64,000 nucleotides of DNA from Heliopora coerulea (taxonomy: Eukaryota > Cnidaria > Anthozoa > Scleralcyonacea > Helioporidae), in contig JASJOG010000276.1 in assembly GCA_030142905.1 (NCBI GenBank), positions 298,804 through 362,803 on the forward strand. Direction: 5' to 3'. A model generated the notes under the pieces. The model saw nothing but the letters and a program-made list of their open reading frames with translations. It did no database searches and had not been told where the DNA came from. Shown here piece after piece: positions 45,570-56,682 of the stretch. Position 1 is the stretch's first letter, and every line of letters begins with the position of its first letter. The position numbers were made by a program, and so were the translations under genes.

Positions 45570-46925
45570 ATGATAGAAAATTATATACCGAATAACGGCG
45601 TAAATGAAACCGAAACTTCATGTGAAGGTGTCTCGCCCGACAGGTGCCAAGTGGAGCAGCAGCGCTGGACTGGTCGTCATCATGCTACTGCTGCAAATAC
45701 TAGATTGAAATGGTCTAAGGATGTCAATGTTATAGTTATGCAATGCTTCTTCCTAAGCAGACCTTTTACAGATGATGGAATACCAATTCGAGGGTATCGC
45801 CAAAGGATGTACAGGATGTGGCAAGAAAGAGGATTGTTATCTATAACGGAACAGCGACTAGCTGACCAGGCGAGAGCAATTAGAAAAAATGAATGGTTAG
45901 CAACAGTAGAGCTGGAAGAAATAAAGAGACGTGTACTACAGGAAGAGACGGATGTAGAGATACAAAATCCAGAACAAGAAATGAGTGGGGAGCCAGACAT
46001 TGAAGAAGAGCATATAAGAATAGATAGAGATGATACAGAGGAAGAGCAGAACGTCGGAGCAGAGAGACTTGTAACTGATGAGATTGAACAAGCCACAGAA
46101 GAGGAGAAAAACATAGTTAACAGAATTATAGAACTGATGAACGAGCAAGATGATAGAAGTTGCAATTTAAAGGAAGTAGATAGGATGAAAGTTTTAAAAG
46201 AAACAAAAAGGGCAAATAAGGTAATGAAGTACATCAAAACAAGCAATATCACAGAAACAAACAGATTGCTAAAAGCTGTCGACTTATATGTGGCAGAAAG
46301 ATTAGGGATTGGGAATGAAAAAAGAGGAAAGAGGAATGGAGAACCATGATGGAAGAGAAGGATCGAAAGAGACATCAAAAGATTAAGAAAAGACATTAGA
46401 GTATTAGTACGAAGAAAAAGGGGAGAACTAATAAGAGAAGAGAAGTATCAAATGCTGGAGAGAAGATATAAGATCAAAAGTAAAGGTGTGACTATTGTGC
46501 TGGAAGAGCTTAAGCAAAGGGTCATTGCCAAGAAAGCAAAGGTAAATAGATACGAACAAAGAATAAAGCAATACCGGCAGAATAGAATGTTCAATGTGGA
46601 TCAGAAGATGGTTTATCAAGAATTGAGCGGAGCTAGCAGACAGGAGAAGATTGTACCTGACATTGAAGAAAGCAAGAAATTTTGGGGAAGTATGCGGGAC
46701 AACAAAAAGAAACTTAATGACAGGGCAGAATGGTTACAAGAATTAAAAGAGCATATAGACCATACTAGACAAGAAGATCTACATATTAACCAAACAAAGG
46801 TTGAGATGCAGTGCAGAAAGATGCCTAATTGGAAAGCGCCCGGGCCAGATGGGGTGCAGGGGTTTTGTTTTAAGAAATTAACAGCTTGCCATCAGAGAAT
46901 AGCAGAGCAATTGGAGGGGATTTAA
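45570..46925 (+). pseudogene. Family 1 N-terminal domain, linker, coiled region and start of RT
   Basis: The N-terminal domain (residues about 45-120) holds TRLKWSKDVNVIVMQCFFLS, IPIRGYRQRMYRMWQERGLL and [20 protein letters not shown] followed by EEIKRRV. It is a Trp- and basic-residue-rich helical fold like Myb/SANT, probably used to hold the TAA target or the element RNA. An acidic linker spans residues 125-190. Next come ITETNRLLKAVDLYVAERLG, a stop within EPWWKR (46347), KGVTIVLEELKQRVIAKKAK, KQYRQNRMFNVDQKMVYQEL, and NWKAPGPDGVQGF at the start of RT. The start at 45570 gives the same MSI/MIEN-type short N-terminus with NGVN and GRHHATA seen in sister copies. Confidence 0.75.
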
Positions 46926-48121
46926 ATGAAGGTGGAGAACTTCCGGAATGGATGACATGTGGCAGAACAGTGCTTTGTGTAAAAGACCCCGCAAAAGGCA
47001 ACGCTGTTGACAATTTTAGACCTATGTCGTGTCTTCCAGTGATGTGGAAGCTTGTGACTGGTATTATTGCAGAAAGTATGTACGATTTTCTAGATTCCAA
47101 CAAAATTCTACCAAATGAACAGAAAGGCTGCAAAAGACAATGCAGAGGAACTAAAGACCAGTTGCTCATTGATAAGTTGGTGCTTAAGGACTGCATAAAA
47201 AGACACACTAACCTAGCAATGGCATGGGTAGATTATCAAAAAGCGTACGACATGGTACCACATTCATGGATTGAGGAATGTTTGAAAATGTTTGGAATTG
47301 CCAAAAACGTAGAACAGTTTCTATGTAATAGCATGATGAAATGGAAAACAAAATTGTCAGCTTGTGGAGAGAGAGTAGGAGAAGTAAATATCAGGAGAGG
47401 TATATTTTAGGGAGATAGTTTGTCACCGCTGTTGTTCGTGCTTTGTGTAGCACCCCTTAGCCTTATTTTAAGGAAAGTGAAGGCAGGATATCAATTCAAG
47501 GGCCGAAAGAAAAAGATCAATCATTTGTTGTATATGGATGACCTCAAATTATATGGTAAGAGCAAGGCACAGATCGACTCCCTTGTGAAGACGGTCCATC
47601 TATTCAGTAAGGATATCGGCATGGAATTTGGAATTAAGAAGTGCGGGGTATTAGTTCTAAAGAGGGGAAAGATTGCCGAGAATGATGGTGTGGTATTGCC
47701 GAACGGAGAAGTAATGAAAGTGATTGAACAAGAGGGATATAAATACCTGGGTATCTTGGAGATAGATAGATCAATGGAAGAAGAAATGAGATCAAAGTTC
47801 AAAAAGGAGTATGTACGGAGGTTGAGGTTGGTCATGAAGTCGAAATTAAATGGCAGAAACAAAATGCAAGCGGTGAACACGTGGGCAGTCGCATTACTTA
47901 GGTATGGTGCAGGAATCGTTACCTGGAACGAGCAAGAAATAAAGAGCTTGGATAGAAAAACGAGAAAAATATTGACCATGTACGGAGCTTTTCACCCTAA
48001 GAGTGATGTAGACAGGTTATATTTGCCGAGAAAAAAAGGTGGTAGAGGATTGATAAGCTGTGAGTCAAGTACTAGATCAGAGGAGAACGGTGTTGGATGG
48101 TACATCAAAAATGCAGTATAA
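46886..48121 (+). pseudogene. Family 1 reverse transcriptase
   Basis: Open from 46886 to 48121 with a single internal stop at 47408-47410. Blocks: [80 protein letters not shown] (first catalytic Asp), [33 protein letters not shown] (catalytic YMDD intact), MEFGIKKCGVLVLKRGK, YKYLGILEIDRS, RLRLVMKSKLNGRNKMQAVN, and DRLYLPRKKGGRGLISCESS. This is the best RT in the array; only the stop codons and the upstream shift prevent translation. Confidence 0.85.
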
Positions 48122-48127
48122 CCTTTA

Positions 48128-48988
48128 TTGGTTGAAGTAAGAGAAAGAGAAGTTATCACGACTGAAGATAGTATGCCAAAGCAACAGTATAAGAGGAGAG
48201 AAGTCGAAGAAAGAGAACAAAGATGGATAGGTAAGAGAATGTATGGACAGTTCAACAGGGAGAAGAGTGAAGACATAGACAAAGAAAAGATATCGAGGTG
48301 GCTACAAAAGAGTGGTTTGAAACCGGAAACGGAAGCCCTAATATGTGCAGCTCAAGAACAGGCGATAAGAACTAACTATATCAACTTCAAAATTGATAAA
48401 TCTGTAGACTCACCGCTATGCAGACTTTGCGGGGAAAAAGGAGAAAGTGTGGGACATCTGGTAAGCGAATGCACAAAACTTGCACAACGAGAGTACAAAA
48501 GTCGACATGATAATGTAGCAAGAATTATACATTGGAAAATATGTAGAAAACACGATCTAGAAAAAGCGAGCAAGTGGTACGAACATGACCCCCAGGCAGT
48601 AGTAGAGTCGGATAAACTAAAAGTTCTTTGGGATTTTATGATCCAGTCTGACCATCAGATAGAACACCAAAAGCCAGATATAGTAGTAGTAGACAAAGCA
48701 GAAATGAAATGTGCAATAATCGATGTAGCCATACCAGAAGACAACAGAATTGGTGAGAAAGAAACAGAAAAGATAGAAAAGTATCAAGCTTTGAAACGAG
48801 AGATTAAGAACCTGTGGTCAATGAGAAAGGTAGAAGTAATTCCAGTTGTCGTTGGAGCCTTGGGCTGTGTAAGCATAAAGTTTGAACAATGGATTGAGAG
48901 GATTGGAATAACAGTGAACGTTGAGGATATCCAGAAAACGACACTTCTTGGAACAGCAAGAATTTTAAGAAGAGTGCTAGAAAACTAG
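48128..48988 (+). pseudogene. Family 1 CCHC finger and restriction-like endonuclease, intact motifs
   Basis: 286 codons open, in frame with the RT across one stop. KPETEALICAAQEQAIRTNY leads into the CX2CX8HX4C finger CRLCGEKGESVGHLVSEC (about 48420-48475) and HDNVARIIHWKICRKHDLEK. Then WYEHDPQAVVESDKLKVLWD and the nuclease HQKPDIVVVDKAEMKCAIID, with Pro-Asp and a second Asp in IIDVAIPED, followed by KIEKYQALKREIKNLWSMRK (the Lys of PD-(D/E)XK and the conserved KYQ block). VVVGALGCVSIKFEQWIERI and GTARILRRVLEN close the protein. R2-type nucleases of this design nick the target strand to prime reverse transcription; here the target is presumably TAA repeats. Confidence 0.85.
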
Positions 48989-49071
48989 TTGTAACAGTGC
49001 CACCTTAGTCTACTGGTTGTAGACAGCTGGCACCTATGAATACCGGATCCAAAGCAAACCGTGAGGAGAAG

Positions 49072-49090
49072 AAAATAATAATGATAATAA
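49072..49090. repeat. Short (AAT)n run, junction
   Basis: AATAATAATGATAATAA between family 1 and the next family 3 element, which starts GGTTCCTAAAGTTGTCTACG. Confidence 0.9.
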
Positions 49091-52000
49091 GGTTCCTAAA
49101 GTTGTCTACGCTAGGGTGGGCTGAGAGGATAAGCTCTTTCAGTTCTATAAAATACCCTAATAGCGAGCGTCTCTAAAAGCGTCAGACAACAAAGCCCAGC
49201 TCCTGGCCTTCACGTGGCAGGAACCGTTTGGAACTGACAGGAGAAGGGGCCACAGGCGTATATCTGGCGCCTTAAAACCAGACGCTTCGGGTAGGTGGAA
49301 CTCGTCAGCTTTGGTTAGTCGTCCACCTAGGTGAAGGTTCACTCTGATTACAAAACCCGGGCGGGAAGGGGTCGTCAACCTGGGTTGGTAACCTTCCTAG
49401 CGTTGGTATCCGAGTTGACAACCGGCAGGGAATAGTTACGTCTCAGGGGCAGTCACCCTGAGACGTATTGGTTGGCAACAGGTTCTTAATCTCTCGTTTC
49501 AATGCTTGATACTTTTCTATCTTTTCTGTTACTTTCTCACCAATTCTGTTGTCTCCTGGTATGGCTACATCGATTATTGCACATTGGTTGGCAATCACCT
49601 AGTGGAGGTTACACGAACAATTATACTCGCAACCCAAAGTATTAATCGTGCTGATGGGTGAATGGCAGCTGCGAAAGCTGTCGCGAACGATACCTGGTAG
49701 GAAGTGGCGCCCCCTATCAGTAATAGCTTTATCCAAAGAGCCGGGCAATCCTGGATGGACCTTTAACCCGTGCATAGAAAATAACTTCTATGGGTAGAAG
49801 AAAAATAACAAAAACAAACAGCCATATCGCTTGCCCTGTGGTTGATCAGGAAGCGCGTCCCTCAGAGGGGAACCAGTCTGAGGTCGAAAAATCTGCATCT
49901 GCAACAAACTCTTCCACAAACGAGCCGCTTGGCCACCAAAACCGGAATCCTTCCAATCTTGGACCAGTGAACTCACCTCCACACAGAACGTCCTCCGGAA
50001 AATGAATTGCATGGACACGGGAAAAGTACTCTCAAGCCATGAAGTCATTTCACTGAACATTGGAAAGAACAACTTCAAACACAACCAACACAACTTATGA
50101 AATCTGGAGATCCACAGTAGGTAAAGAGGTAAGACCATACATCAGTGCTAACAAGTTACCAAATGTACGTAGGGATATCATGCATAACAACCAACTTACA
50201 CAAGCTGAAATTGAGCAAATAAAACTAAGCGTAAAAGAAATTAGCAATGCAGAATCAACCATTAACGACGAAGTACGTGTTGAAGTCGAAAACCTCTCCC
50301 TTGAAAATATCAATCTAATGATAGAAAATATCAGGTCAAGAGGAACTCAACCAGCACAAGAGCGAGAAGAAGAAAACCAGGCTTAAGAAGATCCTATTGT
50401 AAGCGATGAAATAAATGAAGACGAAGAGGAAATCAAAGCAGAATTTTCCACAAATAATAGAGACGCTATAAATGAGGCAAAGGATGCTGTAATTAGTGCT
50501 ATTAGCAGAGTAAAGGTCACAGATATCAAAGATAGGGAAAACGTGCCCAAAATTCAAGCAACGAAGGCAATCAAAAAAGTGGTTGAAATATATCACGCCG
50601 CACTCCAAAAATACCTTAAAGATGAAGATGAGCTAAATCTTGACAAAATTAACATAGCTATCAATTCAACAGGCCTAACTATCACTGAAAAACTGAACGC
50701 AACAATAAAGAAAAAATCAAGAAACAGGCATAAGGAACCTGCCTGTAAAAAAGGATAAAGAAAGAAGTCGAACTGCTCAGCAGTGAAATATCAATACTGG
50801 ATGAAATCAGCAGGGGCACTAATGTTAAAACTGGGAAGTCACGTAAGGTGAGAAGAAAATACCAGATACATAGCTTAGAATACATAGCTGAGGTTAAAGA
50901 AACTCTGAAACAGAAGTTTTTCCTCAAATCACAGTGAATTCGACGTTTTACCAAAAGATCAAAGTTTTACAGGCAAAATAAGATATTTGTCACTGATGCA
51001 AAACGTTTTTTTAGGGAAATAGGCAAAAAAGAAATAGTAATAGAAAGGACACCATCTATGGAGGAAGTACGAAATTCTGGGAAAACATATGGAGCACACC
51101 CAAAGACTACAATGAAAATGCAGAATGGATTACCCGTGAAAACGAAAGAATGCGTGACATACCAACCCAAGATTGGCATGATATTACGAGCACAGATGTC
51201 AAGCACGCCCAAGCTAAATCACAGAAATGGAAATCTCCTGGACCTGACAAAGTCCCCAACTTCTGGCTTCATCATCTATCCTCAACACATAAACGTATCG
51301 CAAAAGCCCTATCACATGTTATGAAAACTCGTGAAGATATGCCGAGTTGGCTCAGGAATGGCATCACATTTCTCTTTGCTGAAAATGATGAAACAGATGA
51401 ACCTATAAACTACCGCCCTATCACATGTCTACCCACTACATACAAGCTACTGACATCCATAATTACAGAATCGACCTATTCTCACTTGGATCTAAATAAC
51501 ATTCTTCCCCTCGAGCAAAAAGGATGCAGACGGGGATCCTGTGGATGCAAAGACCAATTGCTCATCAACAAAATGATCCAAGAGAACTGCTATAAAACAA
51601 AACGCAACCTTAGCACGGCTTGGATTGATTATCGAAAAGCCTTTGATGATGTCCCTCATTCTTGGATACTTAAGTCGCTGGAATTGTACAAAATATCCCC
51701 TGTAATAATAAATTTTTTGAAACACAGTATGACGCAATGGAAGACAACACTTTATTTCAGTCACGCAAATGGAACAGCAAAGTCCCAAAAAGTCTCAATA
51801 CGACGAGGTATATTTCAAGGAGATTCCCTTTCCCCACTTTTATTTTGCAACTCTCTTATCTCCTTATCTCAAGAACTAAATAACCCCAAATATGGGTATA
51901 AAATCAATGGAGAAAAATTTAACCGCCTTTTTTATATGGATGACCTAAAGCTTTTTGCTAAAGATGATAACGAACTCGAAGGGCTGCTGAAAACTGTAAA

Positions 52001-52992
52001 GTCATGTAGTGATGACATCGGAATGGGATTTGGCCCTGATAAATGCGCCAAACTAACCATAAAAAGAGGGAAAATAACTGAAATTAACAACATAAATCTT
52101 GACGTTAGCACTCAACTAAAATAATTGGATCAAGAACAGGCATACAAACATCTCGGAATTAACGAAGGGGGCGGAATACTACATACTCAAATGAAAGAGA
52201 AAGTCAGAAAAGAATATTACAGACGTCTGCGACTAATTCTGAACACAGAACTAAACTCGAAAACCAGAATAAATGCGATTAATAGCTTGGCAGTGCATGT
52301 CGTACAATACAGCTTCAATGTTACGAACTGGACAGTACAAGACATCGAGCGAATGGACACTAAAACCCCAAGTGAATACAAAAAACGACATGACAGTATA
52401 GCTCAGTACATGCACTGGAAAATTTGCCAGCATTATGGAAAAGAAGTGGGAAAAAACTGGTACGAACATCATCCTGACCCTGTGACAGATATAGGGAATA
52501 TAACTATTCTTTGGGATTTCTCTATCTACACGGACAGGACCATAGAGGCCAACAGACAAGATATTGCCATAAAAGACAAAAATGGCAAGTTCTGCTAGTT
52601 GATAGACATGGCCGTACCAGCTGATTGTAATATAGCAGTAAAAATATATGATAAATTGTCGAAATACAAAGACCTTGAAATAGAAATACAAAAGATGTGG
52701 GGCATGAAAGTAACCATCATACCAGTAGTGGTAGGGGCACTAGGTGTAATAAACAAAGGAACCGAAGATTTTACCGATAAAGTACCTGGACAACCGTGCT
52801 TGAAAGAAATCCAAAAAATTGTTCTGACTAGCACTGCTCACATCTTACGCAGAACTCTATCTTTATAAGAAACAAATCTTCCGTACGGGAAATTTCAATG
52901 CTGAGTAGAATGAACATCATAGCCATCTCCTGCCTGATGTCTCTGGGTGAGACCTGGTCGGATGACGTGTATATACAGATATCAAAGGAAAT
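49091..52992 (+). pseudogene. RLE-LINE family 3 copy, full ends but internally deleted
   Basis: 5' UTR 49091-49789 with the same two-stem structure as at 42761 and an inverted insertion at 49479-49582. The protein starts at 49790 (MGRRKITKTNSHIACPVVDQ). The N-terminal domain continues across a stop (50003-50005) as SANKLPNVRRDIMHNNQLTQ. RT lies at 51150-52124: [94 protein letters not shown] (YMDD intact) and FGPDKCAKLTIKRGK. The protein then jumps from RMDTKT to PSEYKKRHDSI (about 52370), losing the region that carries the CCHC finger. The endonuclease piece follows (NRQDIAIKDKNGK with QD for PD, then a stop, and VVVGALGVINKG). It ends near an AAT-like run at 52992. Confidence 0.8.
49479..49582 (-). 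repeat. Inverted 105-bp copy of the family 1 endonuclease inside a family 3 5' UTR
   Basis: On the minus strand this segment matches 48711-48815 of the neighbouring family 1 copy at all but three positions and codes for CAIIDVAIPGDNRIGEK and KYQALKREIKNL. It is flanked by a direct repeat ATTGGTTGGCAA (49467-49478 and 49583-49594), and an inverted CGTCTCAGGG/CCCTGAGACG pair lies just upstream (49440-49467). The related 5' UTR at 43081-43175 has none of this. Confidence 0.85.
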
Positions 52993-53008
52993 GATAATAA
53001 CAATAATC

Positions 53009-53134
53009 ATTCGAAGGGTTATGGACATGAAGGACATATAACTCAAGCATCTTAGGTTGTGAGTAGCAACTTGCTCCTAGTTTTAACCCAGTACATTTAG
53101 ATGGACTGTGCAGAAAAACAAAAAAAAAATAATT
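53009..53134 (+). mobile_element. Family 1 LINE 3'-end stub, about 125 bp
   Basis: ATTCGAAGGGTTATGGACAT through TGGACTGTGCAGAAAAACA matches the last codons and 3' UTR of the copies ending at 24585 and 32434. It is bounded by AAT-type runs on both sides: an extremely 5'-truncated insertion into the microsatellite. Confidence 0.8.
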
Positions 53135-53159
53135 AGTAATAATGATAATAATAATATAT
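53135..53159. repeat. (AAT)n run and LTR target
   Basis: AATTAGTAATAATGATAATAATAATATAT tract; its last ATAT is the target duplication of the solo LTR. Confidence 0.85.
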
Positions 53160-53771
53160 TGTTACGAGCCGATCCCTATTGAATTATGTGGCTGCTTTTG
53201 GTTCAATTTGCTCGCAACAAAGAATACAAAACCAGCTATATTTTCAACTATTTATTTTACTTTACTTGAATTACTTAAAGATTAGCGTCTTTATTCTTCC
53301 TAACCTTGAAATATGTATTAACTGCTGTAAGACTGAGCACAACTCTGATCACTCTGTACGCTCTTGGATTTTGGTTCTTTTGATTTCTTTGACGACTTTG
53401 ACTTCTTGGTTTCTTCGGTTCTGTTGATTTGTTTGGTTCTTGATATTGATAATTCCTTTTAATACTTCGGTTCGTAGTGATGTTATTCAGGCTAACGCCT
53501 TATGAATAATGCATGCACTGCTGAGTTGTGCTCTGTCTTTTATATGTTAGGATTATTACTATTTTCTTTACGTTAAACGGTGCGTGAAAGCTTGTTCCAG
53601 CACAGGATGTCCGTTACGTTATCTTGTAGGCTAAGGCGTTGCGTTTTGAGGTTTAACTATTTCCTCACTCATGCACGAAAGCAAATTACTCATGCACGAA
53701 ATGCACGAAAGCAATATTCATGCACGAAAGCAATATATCCTAAATATAATATCTACTATATACATGTAACA
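53160..53771. mobile_element. Solo LTR, 612 bp
   Basis: Begins TGTTACGAGCC and ends CATGTAACA (TG...CA with a short inverted TGTTAC/GTAACA). It is flanked by ATAT (53156-53159 and 53772-53775). The sequence AATAATATATGGGCAATGGG at 55311-55330 is the matching site without the LTR. Tandem CATGCACGAAAGCAA units lie near the right end (53670-53735). There is no internal domain, so the element was lost by LTR recombination. It differs in length and sequence from the Ty3 LTR at 61044. Confidence 0.85.
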
Positions 53772-53775
53772 ATAT

Positions 53776-55307
53776 GGGCAATGGGGCAGGACCAGTTGGA
53801 ACTGCAGCCTGCTACGGGAAGAGTAAGACGATCCCGCCCACCATGAATCTCAGGGTAGTACCTTGAGCAAGGTGGTGAAGGAGAGAGCAGAGGGAAGGTG
53901 GTGAAAACAGATGGCGTGATGATGCCAGATGGAAACGTGATGAGGCAAACTGAAGATGATGGTATAAATACCTTGGTATTATGGAGATGGATCAGATCAT
54001 GGAAAGTACTATGAAACCAGCATTCGGTAAAGAATATCTAAGGAGATTGCGGTTAATACTAAAGTCCCAATTAAATGGCAAGAACAAGGTATTAGCAATA
54101 AACTCATGGGCTATATCAGTGTTACGGTACGGGGCAGGAGTGATAAATTGGAATATGGAAGAAGTAAAAAAACTTGACAGAATGACAAGAAAGATGATGA
54201 CTAACTATGGAGCATTGCATCCAAAAAGCGATGTCGACAGGATTTATTTACCCAGGAAGAATGGAGGAAGAGGTTTAATTAGCTGTGAGTATTGTATCAG
54301 GAGTGAGGAAAATAAATTAGGGTGGTAAGTGAAGAACAACATAGAGCCGTAGATACAGGGGGTAAAAAAGGTTGGAGTAATTAACGTTCAGGATACTTTT
54401 AGTAAGTAAGAGTACAAGATGAGGAACATTGTGGAAAGAGAGGTGGCGTGAAAAAATAAAGTTATACATGGGCAATTTCTAAGAGATATGGAAGAAGGAG
54501 CTGATAAACGGGATACATGGTCATGGCTAAGGAAATCTGATCTGAAAGTGGAAACTGAGGCCTTGAAATTTGCTGTTCAAGAGCAGGCGCTACGCACAAA
54601 CTATGTCAAATTCAAGATAGATAGGACTGGGGAATCACCATTATGCAGGATGTGTGGCCAAACAGGAGAAAGTGTGAGCCATATCATAAGTGAATGTAGT
54701 AAATTGGCACAGCATGAGTATAAGAGAAGACACGACAATGAGGCCAGAATATTACATTGGAAAATCTGTGAGAAGTATAACCTCGCACGAGCGGAGAGGT
54801 GGTATGAGCACCAACCAGATGCGGTAGTGGAATCAAACGAGGTGAAAGTGCTATGGGAGTTTAATATACAGTGTGATAAGGTTATAGAGGCAAGAAGACC
54901 AGAAATTGTCTTAGTTGATCATCGGGAAAGGACTTGTAATATATTAGATATAGCAGTGCCTGATGACAACAGGGTCTGCATGAAGGAACAAGAGAAAGTC
55001 GAAAAATATCAAGAATTAAGGTGGGAAATCTCAAGGATGTGGAACATGAAGGTTACAGTTATTCCAATGGTGATAGGTGCGCTAGGAACAGTCTCTAAGA
55101 GGATACAATCATGGATTAAGAAGATTGGTGTTGAAGTAAGGACGGAGCAATTGCAAAAAACCGCATTATTGGGGACGGCAAGAGTACTAAGGAAAGTACT
55201 TGATGCCTGATATTGGAAAAAGGAATATCTAGGGAACCTTTGGTAATTTTTTATTACCCGTTCCCTCAGTATATACGTATATATCGGCACATCTGCCTGC
55301 GTGAAAC
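53776..55307 (+). pseudogene. Chimeric LINE: family 3/4 5' UTR joined to a family 1 C-terminal half
   Basis: 53776-53868 (GGGCAATGGGGCAGGACCAG onward) is the same 5' UTR as at 55325-55420. It is joined at about 53868-53905 to a family 1 protein beginning after the RT active site: KVVKTDGVMMPDGNVM, RLRLILKSQLNGKNKVLAIN, DRIYLPRKNGGRGLISCEYC. Two or three stops lie at 54327-54460. 54488-55210 is open: LKVETEALKFAVQEQALRTN, finger CRMCGQTGESVSHIISEC (intact CX2CX8HX4C), WYEHQPDAVVESNEVKVLWE, then the nuclease ARRPEIVLVDHRERTCNILD (PE for PD) and KVEKYQELRWEISRMWNMK. It ends at an AAT run at 55308. Confidence 0.75.
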
Positions 55308-55320
55308 AACATAATAATAA
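55308..55320. repeat. Short (AAT)n run, junction and LTR empty site
   Basis: AATAATAATATATGGG; the next element starts at GGGCAATGGGGCAGG. Confidence 0.85.
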
Positions 55321-55712
55321 TATATGGGCAATGGGGCAGGACCAGTTGGAACTGCAGCCTGCCACGGGAAGAGTAAGACGCTCCCGCCCACCATGAATCT
55401 CAAGGTAACACCTTGAGCAAGTACTAGTAACCCGAAGCCCCCATTGCCAGGGATATGGCAAATCAACAATGAAGAGTCAATTTAACAGAAATTCATACCG
55501 CATCGGTGGTCTCGCGGTCTACCGAGGAGTGCCTACCCCAGCGGGGAACCAGGCTGGGATCAAAAAATGTACTTCTGCAATCAACTCTCCCCACTCCCAA
55601 ACACCTGTGAGTTACCAAAACGAGGAAACGCCTCAAACTGGACCCCAGGATGTACATTCAAACACAAATAAAGAAAAAAGAACCAAATGGACAAGAGAAA
55701 AGTACAAGCAAG

Positions 55713-56112
55713 CAGTGGCGTAGCGAGGGGGGGAGGGGGGGGGGGGGCGAAGGGGGCGGTTGCCCCAGGTGGCACATTTTGGCGGGCGGCACTTTTAGGT
55801 TGGAGAGGCACTTAGGATTTCATGTTTGAATCGCAACGTAGTTTCCAGTTTACAAGTTACAATTATGATAATTTTCGATTTTGGCGTTTAGTTTTTGCCT
55901 GATAGCTCTTAAAAGACGTCAATAATATAACAGTATGGGCCGTGTAACAATCAAAAGTAAGTTGTAGCAAACAACTAGCAATTTTTTGTCCTCGTTTTTG
56001 CGAATATGTTCCGAAATTTTTTTAGGAAGCCACGCCCACGGGCCACGGAATATGCCGGGGGGCGGCATTTGGGGAATTCGCCCCCAGTGGAACTCTGCTC
56101 GCTACGCCACTG
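55713..56112. mobile_element. hAT MITE, 400 bp, perfect 8-bp target duplication
   Basis: Ends CAGTGGCGTAGCGAG and CTCGCTACGCCACTG are perfect inverted repeats. CAAGCAAG flanks both sides (55705-55712 and 56113-56120). The interior is non-coding with a G-rich tract at the left (55726-55760). Confidence 0.93.
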
Positions 56113-56682
56113 CAAGCAAGTAATAAAGGCTTTTTTAGGGCACAACTAACACCATCACAAGAAAGCAACACTAACCAAAGTTATACCATATGGAGAGCAG
56201 AAAACCCCACAGCAAAACCGAACATCGATCCTAACAAACTAGCAAACGTTAAAAGAGACATTATAAAAAATAAGAGATTGACAGATGTTGAGTTGAATAC
56301 CATCAGGAAGAAAGTATAAGATAGTGCATTAGTAAATATGGACAATAGTGAACAAAATAAGCAATTTGAAAATGCTGAAACTGAATATGAAATGCCAGTA
56401 AACCAAGATAATACACCAACGGACAAAATACAGGATGAACAAGAGAATAAAGAATATGAAATGCTAAAAGAAGATATTCAAAGAAAATGGGAAGAGGTCA
56501 AACATCAAGACATAAAAGATAGAGATCCACTCTCTAAGATCAACAAAAGTAAAAAAGTAAAGCAACTAATCAGACTTGGTAACAAAGTGATCGCAGACAT
56601 TAAAGAAAGCTGTAATTAACGAGCAATTACAGCAATTAACGAGCTTATATATGCAATAGCTTTAGTTATTAATGAAACTAAG

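Larger units (their letters stand above)
45379..49071 (+). mobile_element. RLE-LINE family 1, best preserved copy, 3.7 kb
   Basis: 5' UTR 45379-45569 with a GGGAGC/GCTCCT hairpin, a single protein from 45570 to 48988, a 3' UTR of about 80 bp and (AAT)n at 49072. The protein would be about 1,140 residues, a usual size for single-ORF R4/Dong-like elements. It has three nonsense codons (46347-46349 in EPWWKR, 47408-47410 in IFQGDS, 48119-48121 in the linker) and one frame shift near 46915-46925. All key motifs are otherwise present. Confidence 0.85.

Noticed and set aside
45680..46396. Long minus-strand open frame opposite the family 1 N-terminal region
   Set aside because: It lies antisense to a clearly coding frame with conserved motifs in sister copies; Ser/Leu-rich composition is a shadow of the purine-rich sense strand. 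The same applies to other minus-strand frames across 22-59 kb.
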